Assembly (NCBI GenBank): GCA_045655645.1
Contig: JAZOPS010000049.1
Location: 1 to 64,000 of the forward strand
Direction: 5' to 3'
From: Fimenecus sp045655645
GTDB taxonomy: Bacteria > Bacillota > Clostridia > Oscillospirales > Acutalibacteraceae
DNA: 64,000 bases
A model generated the notes under the pieces. It saw only the letters and a list, made by a program, of their open reading frames with translations, did not search any database and was not told where the DNA came from. Positions 53,023 through 60,991 of the stretch are shown piece by piece; positions within the stretch are counted from its first letter, which is position 1, and each line of letters opens with the position of its first letter. Made by a program: the position numbers and the translations under genes.

Positions 53023-53051
53023 TATTATGAGTAAAAATATATGCTTTATTC
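53023..53051 (-). promoter_or_regulatory. Consensus sigma-G promoter of the DUF378 gene
   Basis: On the minus strand GAATA (53047-53051), a 17-base spacer and CATAATA (53023-53029): a full match to the Bacillus sigma-G consensus GHATR-17/18-CATNNTA. A sigma-A reading (TTGAAT-18-CATAAT) is possible over the same bases but has a poorer spacer. It lies 41 bases before the ATG. Confidence 0.65.
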
Positions 53052-53057
53052 AAAAAA

Positions 53058-54245
53058 TTAAATTTTTGCTTTTAGTTTTAAAATTTCAACTTTGTCGGTC
53101 TTTTCCCACATTACATCGCAGTCTGTTCTTCCAACATGACCATAAGCAGCAAGCTGTTTGTAGATTGGATTACGAAGTTTGAGAGTGTCGATAATAGCAG
53201 CAGGACGAAGGTCGAAAACTTCGTTAACGATGTCGCCAAGTTCAGAGTCTTTGAGTACGCCTGTACCAAATGTGTCAACCATAACTGAAACTGGTTTTGC
53301 TACGCCAATAGCATAAGCTAACTGAATTTCACATTTTTTAGCAAGACCAGCAGCAACAATGTTTTTAGCAACATATCTTGCTGCATAAGCAGCTGAACGG
53401 TCAACCTTTGTTGGGTCTTTACCTGAGAATGCACCACCACCGTGACGAGAATAGCCACCGTATGTATCAACGATAATCTTACGACCTGTGAGACCTGAGT
53501 CACCCATAGGACCGCCAATTACAAATCTGCCTGTTGGGTTAACAAAAATCTTTGTGTTCTCATCAATAAGATTTGTAGGGATAATTGGGTCAATAACATA
53601 TTTCTTAACATCCTCACGGATTTGTGCAAGCTCAACATCAGCACTATGCTGTGAAGATACAACAATTGCATCAATTCTAACAGGATTTCTGTCATCATCA
53701 TATTCAACAGTTACTTGTGTTTTACCATCAGCACGAAGATAAGCGAGTGTACCATCTTTTCTAACTTTTGTGAGCTGAACTGCAAGCTTGTTTGCAAGTG
53801 AAATTGGCATTGGCATAAGTTCAGGTGTTTCGTCACAAGCAAAACCGAACATCATACCTTGGTCACCAGCGCCATTAAGGTTATAGAAATCGTCATTTCC
53901 TTCTTTGATTTCCATAGAATTGTCAACACCAAGAGCAATGTCTGATGATTGTTTATCAAGAGCAACAAGAACTGCACAAGTATTGCCGTCAAATCCTTTT
54001 GCACTATCATCATAACCGATTTCAAGAACAGTATTTCTAACAATTTCAGGGATGTTTATCTGTGCTTTTGATGTGATTTCACCCATAACAAGAACTTGTC
54101 CTGTTGTAACTGTTGTTTCACAAGCTACGCGTGACATTGGGTCTTGAGCGAGCATTGCGTCAAGAACTGCATCAGAAATTTTATCACAGATTTTATCTGG
54201 ATGTCCTTCTGTAACTGATTCAGATGTAAATAAAAATTTTGCCAT
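53058..54245 (-). CDS. metK: S-adenosylmethionine synthetase
   Basis: A 395-residue enzyme that makes S-adenosylmethionine from methionine and ATP. It contains FTSESVTEGHPDKICD, the potassium/methionine region GEITSKAQI, GAGDQGMMFGFA (the conserved GAGDQG hexapeptide) and GGGAFSGKDPTKVDRSAAYAARY. Length is normal. The frame opens 18 codons upstream in the riboswitch terminator; GGAGAAAC precedes the chosen ATG. Its leader carries a SAM-I riboswitch, so the product represses its own synthesis. The bases between it and the DUF378 promoter show no clear terminator. Confidence 0.97.
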   Translation of the reverse strand: MAKFLFTSESVTEGHPDKICDKISDAVLDAMLAQDPMSRVACETTVTTGQVLVMGEITSKAQINIPEIVRNTVLEIGYDDSAKGFDGNTCAVLVALDKQSSDIALGVDNSMEIKEGNDDFYNLNGAGDQGMMFGFACDETPELMPMPISLANKLAVQLTKVRKDGTLAYLRADGKTQVTVEYDDDRNPVRIDAIVVSSQHSADVELAQIREDVKKYVIDPIIPTNLIDENTKIFVNPTGRFVIGGPMGDSGLTGRKIIVDTYGGYSRHGGGAFSGKDPTKVDRSAAYAARYVAKNIVAAGLAKKCEIQLAYAIGVAKPVSVMVDTFGTGVLKDSELGDIVNEVFDLRPAAIIDTLKLRNPIYKQLAAYGHVGRTDCDVMWEKTDKVEILKLKAKI

Positions 54246-54267
54246 ATTTGTTTCTCCTTCAAAAAAA

Positions 54268-54291
54268 TCAGGCACCCATAAGGGTGCCGTT
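54268..54291 (-). terminator. Riboswitch-controlled terminator of metK
   Basis: On the minus strand GGCACCC, TTAT and GGGTGCC form a stem (54271-54288), followed by TGATTTTTTT. It lies between the SAM-I aptamer and metK, the normal place of an expression platform. Confidence 0.88.
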
Positions 54292-54299
54292 AAAAACAA

Positions 54300-54394
54300 C
54301 CTTATATCTCGGAAAATCCGCAGGAATTAGCACCACGCTTAAAAGCAGGTTGCCGGGTTTCATAGGGCCGGTCCCTCCACCACTCTGCATAAGG
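54300..54394 (-). ncRNA. SAM-I (S-box) riboswitch aptamer
   Basis: Read on the minus strand it shows the conserved S-box core: P1 strands CCTTAT (54394-54389) and ATAAGG (54305-54300), GCAGAGTGGTGGAGGGAC, then GGCCCTATGAAACCCGGCAA and GGTGCTAATTCCTGC before the closing P1 strand. The pseudoknot and kink-turn sequences are at the usual places. By family knowledge bound SAM favours the downstream terminator, switching metK off. Confidence 0.95.
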
Positions 54395-54414
54395 ATAATA
54401 TTTAGTTCTTGTAT

Positions 54415-54442
54415 ATTTTATCACATTTTTGACTATTGTCAA
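54415..54442 (-). promoter_or_regulatory. Sigma-A promoter of metK
   Basis: On the minus strand a perfect TTGACA (54437-54442), a 16-base spacer and TAAAAT (54415-54420). It fits exactly between the ribU stop and the riboswitch. Confidence 0.75.
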
Positions 54443-55033
54443 CTACATACCAAGTTTTTTAACAATTTTTTCGACTGCAAAATATATAGGGTAGAACGGA
54501 ATGACATTAAAGCAAGATTTTACTGTATTTAATGCTGTTGAGCCCCATACGCCTGCCCAATATGTTTCTGACACAAGTGGGATACCCATAATTGAATAGA
54601 AAATTGGTGTGAATACTATATTTGCAAGCCAACCTAAAATGATTGTGATTACTATTGTAATAACAGATGAAAGTGCATAAGATTTTAGCGAAAATCGCTT
54701 TTCTTTAAATATTTTTGCAAAAAGTTTGCTGAAAAGCGACATCGAAACTACAATTCCACTACCAAGAATTACATTCATAATTTCACCAATGCCAAATGTA
54801 GTTGTTTTTGTAAGGTGAATAATGTTTTTAACCACTTCAACCAAAATGCCTTGAACTGGTCCAAATACCATACCAGTAAGAATAGCCGGGAAGTCAGAAA
54901 AATCAATTTTCATATAACTAACACCAGGAATAATATTGATTTCTGGAAAAGTCATATAAATTACTGTGGCTATTGCTGTCATCAATGCTGTGATGGTTAA
55001 GTTAAAAGTTTTTTTGTTGTTTGGGTTTGACAT
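54443..55033 (-). CDS. ribU: Riboflavin ECF transporter S component RibU
   Basis: A 196-residue integral membrane protein with about six helices, typical of energy-coupling-factor substrate-binding (S) components. The N-terminal LTITALMTAIATVIYM has the small-residue helix that contacts the ECF T component, and GVSYMKIDFSDFPAILTGMVFGP is the S-component signature (compare IDFSDIPALI in RibU). The FMN riboswitch immediately upstream shows that it imports riboflavin. The shared EcfA/EcfT energising genes are elsewhere. GAAAGGAA precedes the ATG at 55033. Confidence 0.93.
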   Translation of the reverse strand: MSNPNNKKTFNLTITALMTAIATVIYMTFPEINIIPGVSYMKIDFSDFPAILTGMVFGPVQGILVEVVKNIIHLTKTTTFGIGEIMNVILGSGIVVSMSLFSKLFAKIFKEKRFSLKSYALSSVITIVITIILGWLANIVFTPIFYSIMGIPLVSETYWAGVWGSTALNTVKSCFNVIPFYPIYFAVEKIVKKLGM

Positions 55034-55067
55034 ATAATCATTTCCTTTCGTTTGATTAGTTGTCAAA

Positions 55068-55097
55068 GAGAAAATGCCCTGCTAAATATAGCAGGGC
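55068..55097 (-). terminator. FMN riboswitch terminator
   Basis: On the minus strand GCCCTGCTA, TATT and TAGCAGGGC form a perfect 9-bp stem (55076-55097), followed by ATTTTCTCTTT. It sits between the aptamer and the ribU ribosome binding site. Confidence 0.85.
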
Positions 55098-55120
55098 AAA
55101 TGTAACTTTTTTATAAGTCG

Positions 55121-55225
55121 CATCTTCTTTCATCCGGACTATACCGTCGGTTTAGGAATTTCACCTAATCAGCTTTCGCTCGTGGACTTTACCACCGGTG
55201 GAGAATTGCACTCCGCCCTGAAGAC
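55121..55225 (-). ncRNA. FMN riboswitch (RFN element)
   Basis: Read on the minus strand it shows the RFN consensus: TCTTCAGGGCGGAGTGCAAT, TCCCACCGG-type arm (TCTCCACCGGTGGTAAAGTC), CACGAGCGAAAGCTGATTAG, GTGAAATTCCTAAACCGACG and the closing GGTATAGTCCGGATGAAAGA followed by AGA. By family knowledge FMN binding stops expression of riboflavin uptake or synthesis genes through the downstream terminator. Confidence 0.96.
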
Positions 55226-55242
55226 AACTAATTATTAATATT

Positions 55243-56478
55243 TTATGATTTTATTATAGCACTGTTACTATGTTTGTCAATAGTCTTTTTGGTAATACTG
55301 AGCATAGAAATTGCAATTATCATAAGAATAGGGAATAATGCACCAAATCCAAGACCGATTTTTAAAGCTTCACCAGATGATGGGTTTGTTGACATCTTGA
55401 GCGTCATAAAGCTAATAAACCAAGGACCTAATGTGCAACCTGTATCGCCTGATAAAGCCAATACGCTATACATTGAACCGCCACCTTTAGGGAAAAGTCT
55501 AGCTGCAAGACTTAAAGTCGCCGGCCACATTATGCTGACAGTAATACCCGTAATTGCACAAGTTAAAAGTGAAAATACAGAGTTATTAATAAAACAAGTG
55601 CCTAAATAACAAATTGCGCAGAGTAATGCTGAAGTGGATAATGCTGTTTTAAGATTGATTTTTTCACCAACAAATCCAAATATCATTCTACCAGTGCCCA
55701 TAAGCACTGCGAAAAGGCAAGGTCCTAATAAGTCACCGGTCATTTTAGAAACCTTTAAACCAGCTTCTGCAAAATATGAAGACCATTGCGACATTCCAAT
55801 TTCTGATGCACCTGAACAAATCATAATAAGGATTAACAATATGAATTGTTTTGAAAACAGCATTTTAAAAAATGGTGTTTTTTCTTCGCTTGTAAGGTTT
55901 GGCTTGATTGGTACACCGATAAAATTGATTGTGTTTATAAGCGGTATCAATGACCAAATAATTGGAGCAATGTACCATAAATCATTGCCCAAAAGTTTAA
56001 TCATAATTGTTGTAAACAACACAACGCCTACCTGACCCCAACAATAAAAAGAATGCAAAAGGCTCATTTCTGCTGTTTTCTTTTCGCCTGGAATTGATTC
56101 AACAATAGGGCTTATAATAACTTCTGTTATACCACTACCAATTGCAGAAAGCATGATTGAAATAACAATTCCCAAATAAGAATTATTCAATATATTAGGT
56201 AATACACCTAAACTTGCTAATCCTAAAAATGCAATTCCTTGTGATGCAATTGCAAGTGGTTTGTATCCAATTTTATCAACAAACTTTATTGATAATGTGT
56301 CAATGGCTAATTGTGTCGCAAAATTTATGGTTATTAATAATGAAAGTTTTGCAAGTGTTATATTAAAATTGTCGCTAAAAATAACAAATAAAAGGGGAGC
56401 GATGTTATTTATAATACCTTGAGCGATGTACCCTGTATAACATGCAATTTTTGTGCCTGTGAAAGTTCTGTTTCTCAT
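55243..56478 (-). CDS. Major facilitator superfamily permease
   Basis: A 411-residue MFS protein with about 12 membrane helices in two bundles of six. The N-terminal half has the second-helix to third-helix loop KFVDKIGYKPLAIASQG, a variant of MFS motif A, and the second half a related FVGEKINLKTALS. The loop composition resembles the FucP/sugar-type group, but the substrate cannot be read from sequence. Its ATG overlaps the manA stop (TAATG), so it is coupled to mannose-6-phosphate isomerase; uptake of a hexose or hexose derivative is the simplest inference. The ribU promoter is embedded in its 3' end. Confidence 0.82.
   Translation of the reverse strand: MRNRTFTGTKIACYTGYIAQGIINNIAPLLFVIFSDNFNITLAKLSLLITINFATQLAIDTLSIKFVDKIGYKPLAIASQGIAFLGLASLGVLPNILNNSYLGIVISIMLSAIGSGITEVIISPIVESIPGEKKTAEMSLLHSFYCWGQVGVVLFTTIMIKLLGNDLWYIAPIIWSLIPLINTINFIGVPIKPNLTSEEKTPFFKMLFSKQFILLILIMICSGASEIGMSQWSSYFAEAGLKVSKMTGDLLGPCLFAVLMGTGRMIFGFVGEKINLKTALSTSALLCAICYLGTCFINNSVFSLLTCAITGITVSIMWPATLSLAARLFPKGGGSMYSVLALSGDTGCTLGPWFISFMTLKMSTNPSSGEALKIGLGFGALFPILMIIAISMLSITKKTIDKHSNSAIIKS
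55253..55280 (-). promoter_or_regulatory. Sigma-A promoter of ribU inside the MFS gene end
   Basis: On the minus strand a perfect TTGACA (55275-55280), a 16-base spacer and a perfect TATAAT (55253-55258). It overlaps the last codons of the upstream MFS gene, so ribU is transcribed independently. Confidence 0.8.
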
Positions 56479-57425
56479 TATACTCGTGTAATTATTGCTT
56501 CAATATTGCCTGAAATCTGGAATTCACCATAATTTGCAGGAATAAAAAGGCTATCTCCTTTTTTTATTTCAATATTATCAATTTTGCCAATGCCTTCAGC
56601 AACAAGAACTGAAACGAAGGATTTGTTATCAGCAATATCAATGAAAGTTTCTGTTACATTAACCCTTTCCACATTAAACAACTCACATTTTGTTAGTAAT
56701 TGTTTTGTGAAACCATCACCAATTACAAGTTTACCTTCAGGATTTGTGTCTTTTGTAGGTGGTGTGCAAGTTGTAACATCAATTGCTTTTTCTGTATGTA
56801 ATTCTCTTGGCTTGCCATCAGCGCCAAGTCTTCCATAATCATAAACGCGATATGTAGTGTTAGAATTTTGCTGGATTTCAGCCAAAAGAATGCCTTTTCC
56901 TATTGCGTGAAGTGTTCCTGCTTCAATAAAGAAAAGGTCACCTTTTTTTACTTTAACTTTATTTACTGCATCGAGAAAAGTGTTTTTTTCAATAGCTTCT
57001 TTGAATTCTTCACTTGAGAGTTCACGATTAAATCCATAAATGAGCTCTGCATCATCTTCGCAGTCTAGAATATACCAACACTCTGTTTTACCATATTCAT
57101 TTTCAACTCGCATTGCATAGTCATTATCTGGGTGGACTTGCACAGATAAATCATTTTTTGCATCAATGAGTTTAATGAGAATAGGGAAATATTCAAACTT
57201 TTTACCATTTTCCCCAAGAAAATCTGGATTACTGTTTATTACTTCTGTCAAAGTCTCATTTGTAAAAGTTCCGTTTGCTATTGTATTCTGACCATCTTTG
57301 TGGCAGGAAAGCATCCAACCTTCTGCAAGTTTTGTTAGGTCTGATTCAAAACCATATTCATCACGAAGTTTTGTGCCACCCCAAAGATAATCTTTAAAAA
57401 CAGGATTTAATTTTAAAATTTCCAT
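56478..57425 (-). CDS. manA: Mannose-6-phosphate isomerase
   Basis: A 315-residue class I (Firmicute ManA) isomerase interconverting mannose-6-phosphate and fructose-6-phosphate. Visible are the N-terminal LNPVFKDYLWGGTKL, the zinc-binding LSVQVHPDNDYAM (Gln and His), KTECWYIL (Glu), and FFIEAGTLHAIGKGILLAEIQQNS (the His and active-site region). The frame opens 13 codons upstream; AAAGGAGA precedes the chosen ATG. Its stop overlaps the MFS start by one base. It diverges from the sulfatase gene, with which it shares a 120-base control region. Confidence 0.94.
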   Translation of the reverse strand: MEILKLNPVFKDYLWGGTKLRDEYGFESDLTKLAEGWMLSCHKDGQNTIANGTFTNETLTEVINSNPDFLGENGKKFEYFPILIKLIDAKNDLSVQVHPDNDYAMRVENEYGKTECWYILDCEDDAELIYGFNRELSSEEFKEAIEKNTFLDAVNKVKVKKGDLFFIEAGTLHAIGKGILLAEIQQNSNTTYRVYDYGRLGADGKPRELHTEKAIDVTTCTPPTKDTNPEGKLVIGDGFTKQLLTKCELFNVERVNVTETFIDIADNKSFVSVLVAEGIGKIDNIEIKKGDSLFIPANYGEFQISGNIEAIITRV

Positions 57426-57454
57426 AATAAAATCTCCTTTAATAAAATCAAATA

Positions 57455-57483
57455 ATTCTATCATATTATGCCAATATTTTCAA
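57455..57483 (-). promoter_or_regulatory. Promoter of the manA-MFS operon
   Basis: On the minus strand TTGAAA (57478-57483), a 17-base spacer and TAGAAT (57455-57460) preceded by TATG-A. Confidence 0.65.
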
Positions 57484-57497
57484 TAATACATTGAAAA
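57477..57497. promoter_or_regulatory. Operator-like palindrome between divergent promoters
   Basis: TTTTCAAT (57477-57484), a 5-base spacer and ATTGAAAA (57490-57497) form a perfect inverted repeat. Each arm contains the -35 TTGAAA of one of the two divergent promoters. The symmetry may simply reflect two back-to-back -35 boxes, or it may be a repressor site controlling both units. Confidence 0.4.
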
Positions 57498-57518
57498 ATC
57501 TCTTTGTTATGTTATAAT
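57491..57518 (+). promoter_or_regulatory. Extended -10 promoter of the sulfatase gene
   Basis: TTGAAA (57491-57496), a 16-base spacer and TATAAT (57513-57518) preceded by TATG-T. Confidence 0.7.
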
Positions 57519-57547
57519 AATTTTACTAAAGTGAATGGAGAAAAATT

Positions 57548-58846
57548 ATGAGACAAAATATAATTTTCTATTTTTCAGACCAACAAAGATATGATACAGC
57601 AAATTCTGAAATTATGCCTAATTTAATGGCTTTGGCAGATGAGGGCACATTTTTTGAAAATTGTTATACTTGCCAACCGGTTTGTGGTCCTGCAAGAGCA
57701 AGTTTACAAACGGGCGTCTATCCCACTGAATGTGGATGTCACATCAATGGAATCCCACTTCGTGATGATACTAAGACACTTGCTGATTATTTTAACAAGA
57801 ATGGCTATGAAACTGCGTATATAGGCAAGTTGCATCTTGCATCAGGTAGAAATGGTGGCAAAAATATCAAATGTGAAAAAACTGCGATTCCCCAAGAACG
57901 CTTGTGGGGATACAAATATTTTCGTGGAGCAGATATTTTGGAATTCACATCTCACGGTTATGATGGCTATGTTTTTGATGAAAACGGCAATAAAATAGAT
58001 TTTGAAGGTTATCGTGCTGACCGAATTAATGATTTTGCAATAGAATATATTGAAAATTACAATAGTGATAAACCATTCTTTATGTTTATTTCTCAACTTG
58101 AACCACATCATCAGAATGACCACAACAGATTTGAAGGTCCAAAAGATAAGGTCGATAGATATAAGAATTCTCCAATACCAGATGACTTATCGTTCTTAAA
58201 AGGTAATTATAAAGAACAATATCCCGACTATCTTGCTGCTATTGAGAGTCTTGATGATAATTTAGGTAGATTGATTAAGGTTTTAAAAGAAAAGGGCATT
58301 TATGACAATACAACCATAATTTATACATCTGACCATGGATGTCACTTTAAAACTAGAAATGCAGAATATAAAAGAAGCTGTCATGACGCATCAATTCATA
58401 TTCCACTTGTTATTAAGGGTAACGGATTTGAACAAGGTAAGCGTGAAGATAAAATACTCAGTCTCGTTGATTTGCCACCGACATTACTTGAATCTGCTGA
58501 AATTGCTGTGCCAAAGAACTACCAAGGAACTGCTATTCAGTCAAAACACGATACAGATTGTGCATTTATTCAAATTAGTGAGAGTCAATGTGGAAGAGCA
58601 ATAAGAACAAAAGAATATACATATTCAGTTTCTTGCGCAAAATTACTTTCGTCAAGTTCAAAAATATATTTTGAAGACTATCTTTACGATAATGTTAAAG
58701 ACATAGCACAAAAGAACAATTTAATTGGCTCTAAAGATTATGAACAGATAAGAAAAGCATTAAAATCACGCTTGATTAAAGAAATTGTTAGAATTGAAAA
58801 CAAAAAACCGATTATCTTACCAAGAATTATAAAAAAACGGAAATAA
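57548..58846 (+). CDS. Sulfatase (Cys-type, arylsulfatase family)
   Basis: A 432-residue sulfatase of the alkaline-phosphatase superfamily. The metal-binding start is FYFSDQQRYDT (Asp11). The signature PVCGPARASLQTG (Cys46-x-Pro48-x-Arg50) marks the cysteine that is converted to formylglycine; in anaerobes this needs an anSME radical-SAM enzyme, which is not in the window. YIGKLHLAS and IYTSDHGCHFKTRN supply further metal and substrate residues. There is no signal peptide, so it should act in the cytoplasm on imported sulfated compounds. It diverges from manA-MFS, suggesting joint use of a sulfated sugar. Phosphonate hydrolases share this fold and are an alternative. Confidence 0.87.
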   Translation: MRQNIIFYFSDQQRYDTANSEIMPNLMALADEGTFFENCYTCQPVCGPARASLQTGVYPTECGCHINGIPLRDDTKTLADYFNKNGYETAYIGKLHLASGRNGGKNIKCEKTAIPQERLWGYKYFRGADILEFTSHGYDGYVFDENGNKIDFEGYRADRINDFAIEYIENYNSDKPFFMFISQLEPHHQNDHNRFEGPKDKVDRYKNSPIPDDLSFLKGNYKEQYPDYLAAIESLDDNLGRLIKVLKEKGIYDNTTIIYTSDHGCHFKTRNAEYKRSCHDASIHIPLVIKGNGFEQGKREDKILSLVDLPPTLLESAEIAVPKNYQGTAIQSKHDTDCAFIQISESQCGRAIRTKEYTYSVSCAKLLSSSSKIYFEDYLYDNVKDIAQKNNLIGSKDYEQIRKALKSRLIKEIVRIENKKPIILPRIIKKRK

Positions 58847-58932
58847 ATTGCACAAGCAACTAGATAATTATTCAAAATTACTGCAAAATTTAATTAAAAT
58901 ATATCAAAAAATGCAATTTTTTTATTATTTGC

Positions 58933-58961
58933 TTGCAAAATTTGAATAAATAATATACAAT
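58933..58961 (+). promoter_or_regulatory. Sigma-A promoter of the AspT-type gene
   Basis: TTGCAA (58933-58938), a 17-base spacer and TACAAT (58956-58961), 31 bases before the start. Confidence 0.65.
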
Positions 58962-58992
58962 AATCGGCGATATAATTTTTGGAGGTTATCCC

Positions 58993-60261
58993 ATGCTTTA
59001 TAATGAAATGAGCAGAGATGAACTTGTTTCTCTTAAAAACAAACTTGAAAAAGAATATGAAGAAATCAAAGCACTTGGTTTATCACTTGATATGTCTCGT
59101 GGAAAGCCAGGAGCAGACCAGCTTGATTTATCAGTAGATATGCTCAATGTGATGGTTAATGCTGAAGATTGCAAGGCTGAAAATGGTTTTGATTGTCGTA
59201 ATTATGGTGTGCTTGATGGTATTCCTGAATGTAAAAAACTTTTTGCTGATATGCTTCAGGTTGACGTAAAAAATATTGTAATTGGTGGCTCTTCAAGTCT
59301 TAATCTTATGTATGACTACATTAATCAGTGCATGTATTTAGGTGTTGCTGGATGTGAACCTTGGTCAAAACAGGGTAAGGTTAAGTTTATCTGCAATGTT
59401 CCAGGCTATGATAGACATTTTGCTATTACTGAATTCTTTGGTATTGAAATGATTTCAGTTGAAATGGATGATAATGGTCCTGATGTTGAAAAGATAAAGG
59501 AACTTGTTAAAGACCCTATGGTTAAAGGTGTGTTCTGTGTACCAAAATATTCAAACCCAACTGGTGTTACATATAGTGAAGAAAAAGTTCGTGCGTTGGC
59601 AAGTTTAAAGCCTGCTGCAAAAGATTTCAGAGTAATCTGGGATAATGCATATATTGTTCACGAATTAACTGATACACCAGATAAACTTTTGAATATTTTT
59701 GATGCTTGTAAAGAGTTTGGTACAGAAGATTTTTTTGTTGAGTTTACATCAACTTCAAAAATAACTTTTCCTGGTGCTGGTGTTTCAGCAATTGCAGCAT
59801 CTGATAGCAACATTGCAGAAATTAAAAAGAGACTTAATTTTCAGACAATCAGTTATGATAAACTTAATCAACTTCGCCATGTAAAATATTTAAAAGATGT
59901 TGATGGTGTTAAGTCATATATGCAAAAGCATGCAGATATTATTGCGCCAAAATTCAATATTGTTCTTGATATGCTTGCAAATGAGATTAAACCTCTTGGA
60001 ATCGGCAAATGGGTTGAAACAAAAGGTGGATATTTTATTAGTTATGATACAGTTGGCTCAAGTGCAAAGAGAATAGGTGAACTTTGCAAAAATGCTGGTC
60101 TTGTATTAACAACTGTTGGAGCAACATATCCTTATGGTATTGACCCTGAAGATAAAAATATTAGAATTGCGCCAACATTCCCATCGGTAGATAATTTGAA
60201 AAAAGCGATGGAAGTATTCTGTCTTTGTGCAAAACTCGCAGCTGTTGAAGCTTTGTTATAA
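58993..60261 (+). CDS. AspT-type (class Ic) aspartate aminotransferase
   Basis: A 422-residue PLP aminotransferase of the family first described for Corynebacterium AspT (Asp_aminotransf, PF12897), a branch related to MocR proteins rather than to classical AspC. Visible are LSLDMSRGKPGADQLDLS, VIGGSSSLNLMYD, FICNVPGYDRHFAI, KYSNPTGVTYS, VIWDNAYIVHEL and the PLP-lysine segment TSTSKITFPGAGVSA. It interconverts aspartate and oxaloacetate with glutamate. GGAGG precedes the ATG. It is followed 9 bases later by ispD. Confidence 0.9.
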   Translation: MLYNEMSRDELVSLKNKLEKEYEEIKALGLSLDMSRGKPGADQLDLSVDMLNVMVNAEDCKAENGFDCRNYGVLDGIPECKKLFADMLQVDVKNIVIGGSSSLNLMYDYINQCMYLGVAGCEPWSKQGKVKFICNVPGYDRHFAITEFFGIEMISVEMDDNGPDVEKIKELVKDPMVKGVFCVPKYSNPTGVTYSEEKVRALASLKPAAKDFRVIWDNAYIVHELTDTPDKLLNIFDACKEFGTEDFFVEFTSTSKITFPGAGVSAIAASDSNIAEIKKRLNFQTISYDKLNQLRHVKYLKDVDGVKSYMQKHADIIAPKFNIVLDMLANEIKPLGIGKWVETKGGYFISYDTVGSSAKRIGELCKNAGLVLTTVGATYPYGIDPEDKNIRIAPTFPSVDNLKKAMEVFCLCAKLAAVEALL

Positions 60262-60270
60262 GGTGATATT

Positions 60271-60990
60271 ATGTCATTTTCAAGTGAAGAAAAAATGAAT
60301 AAAAAACCATTTGTTTCTGCTGTAATTGTTTCAGCAGGAAGTTCTTCACGAATGGGTGGAATTAATAAACAGTTTTTAAAGATTGATGGTATACCAGTAA
60401 TTGCACATTCAATCAAAGTTTTCTCTAATTGCGAATTTATTGATGAAATTGTTATTGTAACTCGTGAGAGTGATATTGGTGAAGTTAATAAAATTATAAG
60501 AGATTATAATCTTTCAAAAGTTATTTCAGTTGTTATGGGTGGCGAAACCCGTCAGTTGAGTGTTTTAAATGGTGTAAAAGAAATATCATTTGACGCCGAT
60601 TTTATTGCAATTCATGATGGTGCGCGTCCTTTAGTAACGGAAAAAGTTATTATTGATACTTTGAATTGTGCAATTGAATCCAATGCCGCAACTACTGGTG
60701 TAAAGGTTATTGATACAATTAAATGTGTCGATGAAAAGGAAAGCATTATTGATACACCTGACAGAACTTTTTTAAGAGCTGTTCATACGCCACAGATTTT
60801 CAAAAAAGATTTGTATCTTGATGCTGTTAATAATGTGCCTAACAGTAAGGATTTTACTGATGATTGTAAACTTATCGAAGCTTATGGCCACAAGGTTAAA
60901 ATTGTAGATGGAGATTATAAGAATATTAAAATTACAACTCCAAGCGATATAGAACTTGCTACATATTATCTTTCAAAAAGGGGAGAATAA
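60271..60990 (+). CDS. ispD: 2-C-methyl-D-erythritol 4-phosphate cytidylyltransferase
   Basis: A 239-residue MEP pathway enzyme that adds CMP to methylerythritol phosphate. The CTP-binding N-terminal motif is VSAGSSSRMGGINKQFL; IHDGARPLVT and the C-terminal FTDDCKLIEAYGHKV with GDYKNIKITTPSDIELA are diagnostic. The first ten residues are a polar extension; the ATG at 60271 is supported by AAGGTGAT. It is separated from ispF by one base. Confidence 0.95.
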   Translation: MSFSSEEKMNKKPFVSAVIVSAGSSSRMGGINKQFLKIDGIPVIAHSIKVFSNCEFIDEIVIVTRESDIGEVNKIIRDYNLSKVISVVMGGETRQLSVLNGVKEISFDADFIAIHDGARPLVTEKVIIDTLNCAIESNAATTGVKVIDTIKCVDEKESIIDTPDRTFLRAVHTPQIFKKDLYLDAVNNVPNSKDFTDDCKLIEAYGHKVKIVDGDYKNIKITTPSDIELATYYLSKRGE

Positions 60991-60991
60991 G

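Noticed and set aside
52767..57464. Minus-strand block as a mobile island
   Set aside because: It contains housekeeping genes (metK, ribU, manA) with normal composition, and no integrase, transposase, direct repeats or tRNA flank are visible.
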